Below are positions 5,165 through 6,397 of a DNA stretch of 6,397 nucleotides, piece by piece. The first letter of the stretch is position 1; each line of letters opens with the position of its first letter. Origin of the DNA: CAZIKB01 sp964539665 (lineage in GTDB: Bacteria > Zhuqueibacterota > Zhuqueibacteria > Oceanimicrobiales > Oceanimicrobiaceae); assembly GCA_964539665.1 (NCBI GenBank), contig CAZIKB010000215.1:1-6397 (forward strand), written 5' to 3'. The notes under the pieces were generated by a model. It did not search any database. It saw only the letters and a list, made by a program, of their open reading frames with translations, and was not told the DNA's origin. A program made the translations under genes and the position numbers.

Positions 5165-5350
5165 TCGAAAAAAAGAAGCGGACTTATTGAATAAATATTT
5201 AGCTGAAGAATTCCTGTTTGCTAAATCTGAAAACTTATATGCCTGATAAGTGATTGATTTTGTGTTATGTTATGACGCCCGTTTGAATTCCTGCTGTGGT
5301 TCACTCTCAAACAATAATTCACTAATTAAAAATTAAAAAAACGAATTTTT
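5165..5350. other. tyrS-rRNA spacer, proximal part: weak hairpins, no gene
   Basis: No coding region is supported. Three weak inverted repeats are visible: ATTTAGC/GCTAAAT (5197-5203, 5220-5226), ACTTAT/ATAAGT (5233-5238, 5246-5251) and GTTTGA/TCAAAC (5281-5286, 5307-5312). None has a T-run good enough to be called the tyrS terminator. The 9-mer GAATTCCTG occurs at 5208-5216 and 5285-5293. From about 5321 the DNA becomes almost pure A/T (to 5351), a likely UP element for P1. Confidence 0.4.
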
Positions 5351-5353
5351 TGC

Positions 5354-5381
5354 TTGACATTTTGGGTAAAATGTTTATATT
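5354..5381 (+). promoter_or_regulatory. rRNA promoter P1
   Basis: Consensus TTGACA (5354-5359), a 16-nt spacer and TATATT (5376-5381), preceded by an A/T-rich UP-like tract at 5321-5351. The start would be near 5388. A boxA-like GTTCTTTG follows at 5401-5408. Confidence 0.75.
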
Positions 5382-5400
5382 TAGAATCTGCTTAGAAATA

Positions 5401-5408
5401 GTTCTTTG
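5401..5408 (+). promoter_or_regulatory. boxA-like antitermination element, copy 1
   Basis: GTTCTTTG downstream of P1, identical to the copy after P2 and similar to rRNA leader boxA elements (TGCTCTTTA in E. coli, GTTCTTTGA-like in other bacteria). It would load NusB-S10 (NusE) on the elongating polymerase before the hairpin at 5477-5511. Confidence 0.5.
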
Positions 5409-5442
5409 TTAAAGTTTTTGAAATAGAAATTTAAAAAATATC

Positions 5443-5471
5443 TTGACTTTTGATTGTTTTTCTATTATATT
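5443..5471 (+). promoter_or_regulatory. rRNA promoter P2
   Basis: TTGACT (5443-5448), a 17-nt spacer and TATATT (5466-5471). The start would be near 5478, about 100 nt before mature 16S. The -35 context TATCTTGACTTTTG is identical to that of the smpB promoter. Confidence 0.7.
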
Positions 5472-5476
5472 CATTT

Positions 5477-5511
5477 TTGCCCATTCCAAATGTGGTGTGG
5501 GCAATTTTTTT
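5477..5511 (+). terminator. Intrinsic-terminator-like hairpin in the rRNA leader
   Basis: TTGCCCA (5477-5483) pairs with TGGGCAA (5498-5504). A T-G wobble and a T-T mismatch lead to an inner CCA/TGG stem (5486-5488, 5493-5495) with loop AATG. T7 follows at 5505-5511. It lies after P1 and its boxA, and the P2 transcript starts at its left arm. It could stop read-through from tyrS and unmodified P1 polymerases, while boxA-modified polymerase passes. Confidence 0.65.
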
Positions 5512-5512
5512 G

Positions 5513-5520
5513 GTTCTTTG
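5513..5520 (+). promoter_or_regulatory. boxA-like antitermination element, copy 2
   Basis: GTTCTTTG followed by A8, just after the terminator-like hairpin and about 60 nt before 16S. This is the usual place for the rRNA leader boxA. It is an exact copy of the 8-mer at 5401-5408. Confidence 0.65.
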
Positions 5521-5579
5521 AAAAAAAAGAGTGTGCATGGCTCTGTCGTCCATTGAGATTTAAACTTGATAAATAAACA

Positions 5580-6397
<818 letters not shown>

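Noticed and set aside
5243..5280. Possible third rRNA promoter at TTATGTTATGACGCCC (GC-rich discriminator-like)
   Set aside because: No acceptable -35 lies 16-18 nt upstream.

Overview
This is an AT-rich bacterial chromosome segment with housekeeping genes in front of an rRNA operon. In order it carries a YjjG-like HAD phosphatase (+), an SRPBCC/START-fold protein (-), the 23S rRNA 2'-O-methyltransferase RlmB (+), a very small membrane protein whose frame runs through an in-frame UGA (+), an FmdB-type zinc-ribbon protein (+), tRNA-Leu(CAG) (-), smpB and tyrS (+), and the first ~818 nt of a 16S rRNA gene (+), which runs off the right edge at about E. coli position 802. The 16S has intact universal bacterial sites, including the EUB338 and 515F regions. 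Its V1-V2 part is about 15 nt longer than in E. coli. I cannot place the phylum by eye.

Left part (1-1742): the HAD and SRPBCC genes converge on a hairpin-plus-T-run terminator at 936-962. The SRPBCC gene and rlmB diverge from a 278-nt AT-rich spacer with a recognisable promoter for each.

Middle (2487-3261): this is the most interesting part. A GTG start with a near-perfect Shine-Dalgarno opens a 28-codon single-helix membrane peptide. It ends in ...PKLGINT followed by TGA. The frame then stays open for 27 coding-like codons to a TAA, 16 nt before the FmdB gene. A 7-bp hairpin with a GGA loop begins shortly after the TGA, and its loop opens 23 nt downstream, which fits the general geometry of a bacterial SECIS element. 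The simplest reading is a 56-residue membrane-anchored selenoprotein (U29 and C34 in UMSSTC) in a two-gene operon with the zinc-ribbon protein. The spacer after fmdB is rich in inverted repeats.

Right part (3262-6397): tRNA-Leu and smpB appear to diverge from a mirrored pair of promoters whose -35 regions form a 17-bp inverted repeat. The smpB promoter places transcription start about on the A of its ATG, so smpB may be leaderless. smpB and tyrS form a likely operon linked to translation quality control and tRNA charging. The 415-nt tyrS-16S spacer holds an A/T-rich UP-like tract and two tandem promoters. Each promoter is followed by a boxA-like GTTCTTTG, and an intrinsic-terminator-like hairpin lies between the two boxA copies. 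This is a layout expected for antitermination-controlled rRNA transcription. Several promoters here share CTTGAC(A/T)TTT around the -35.
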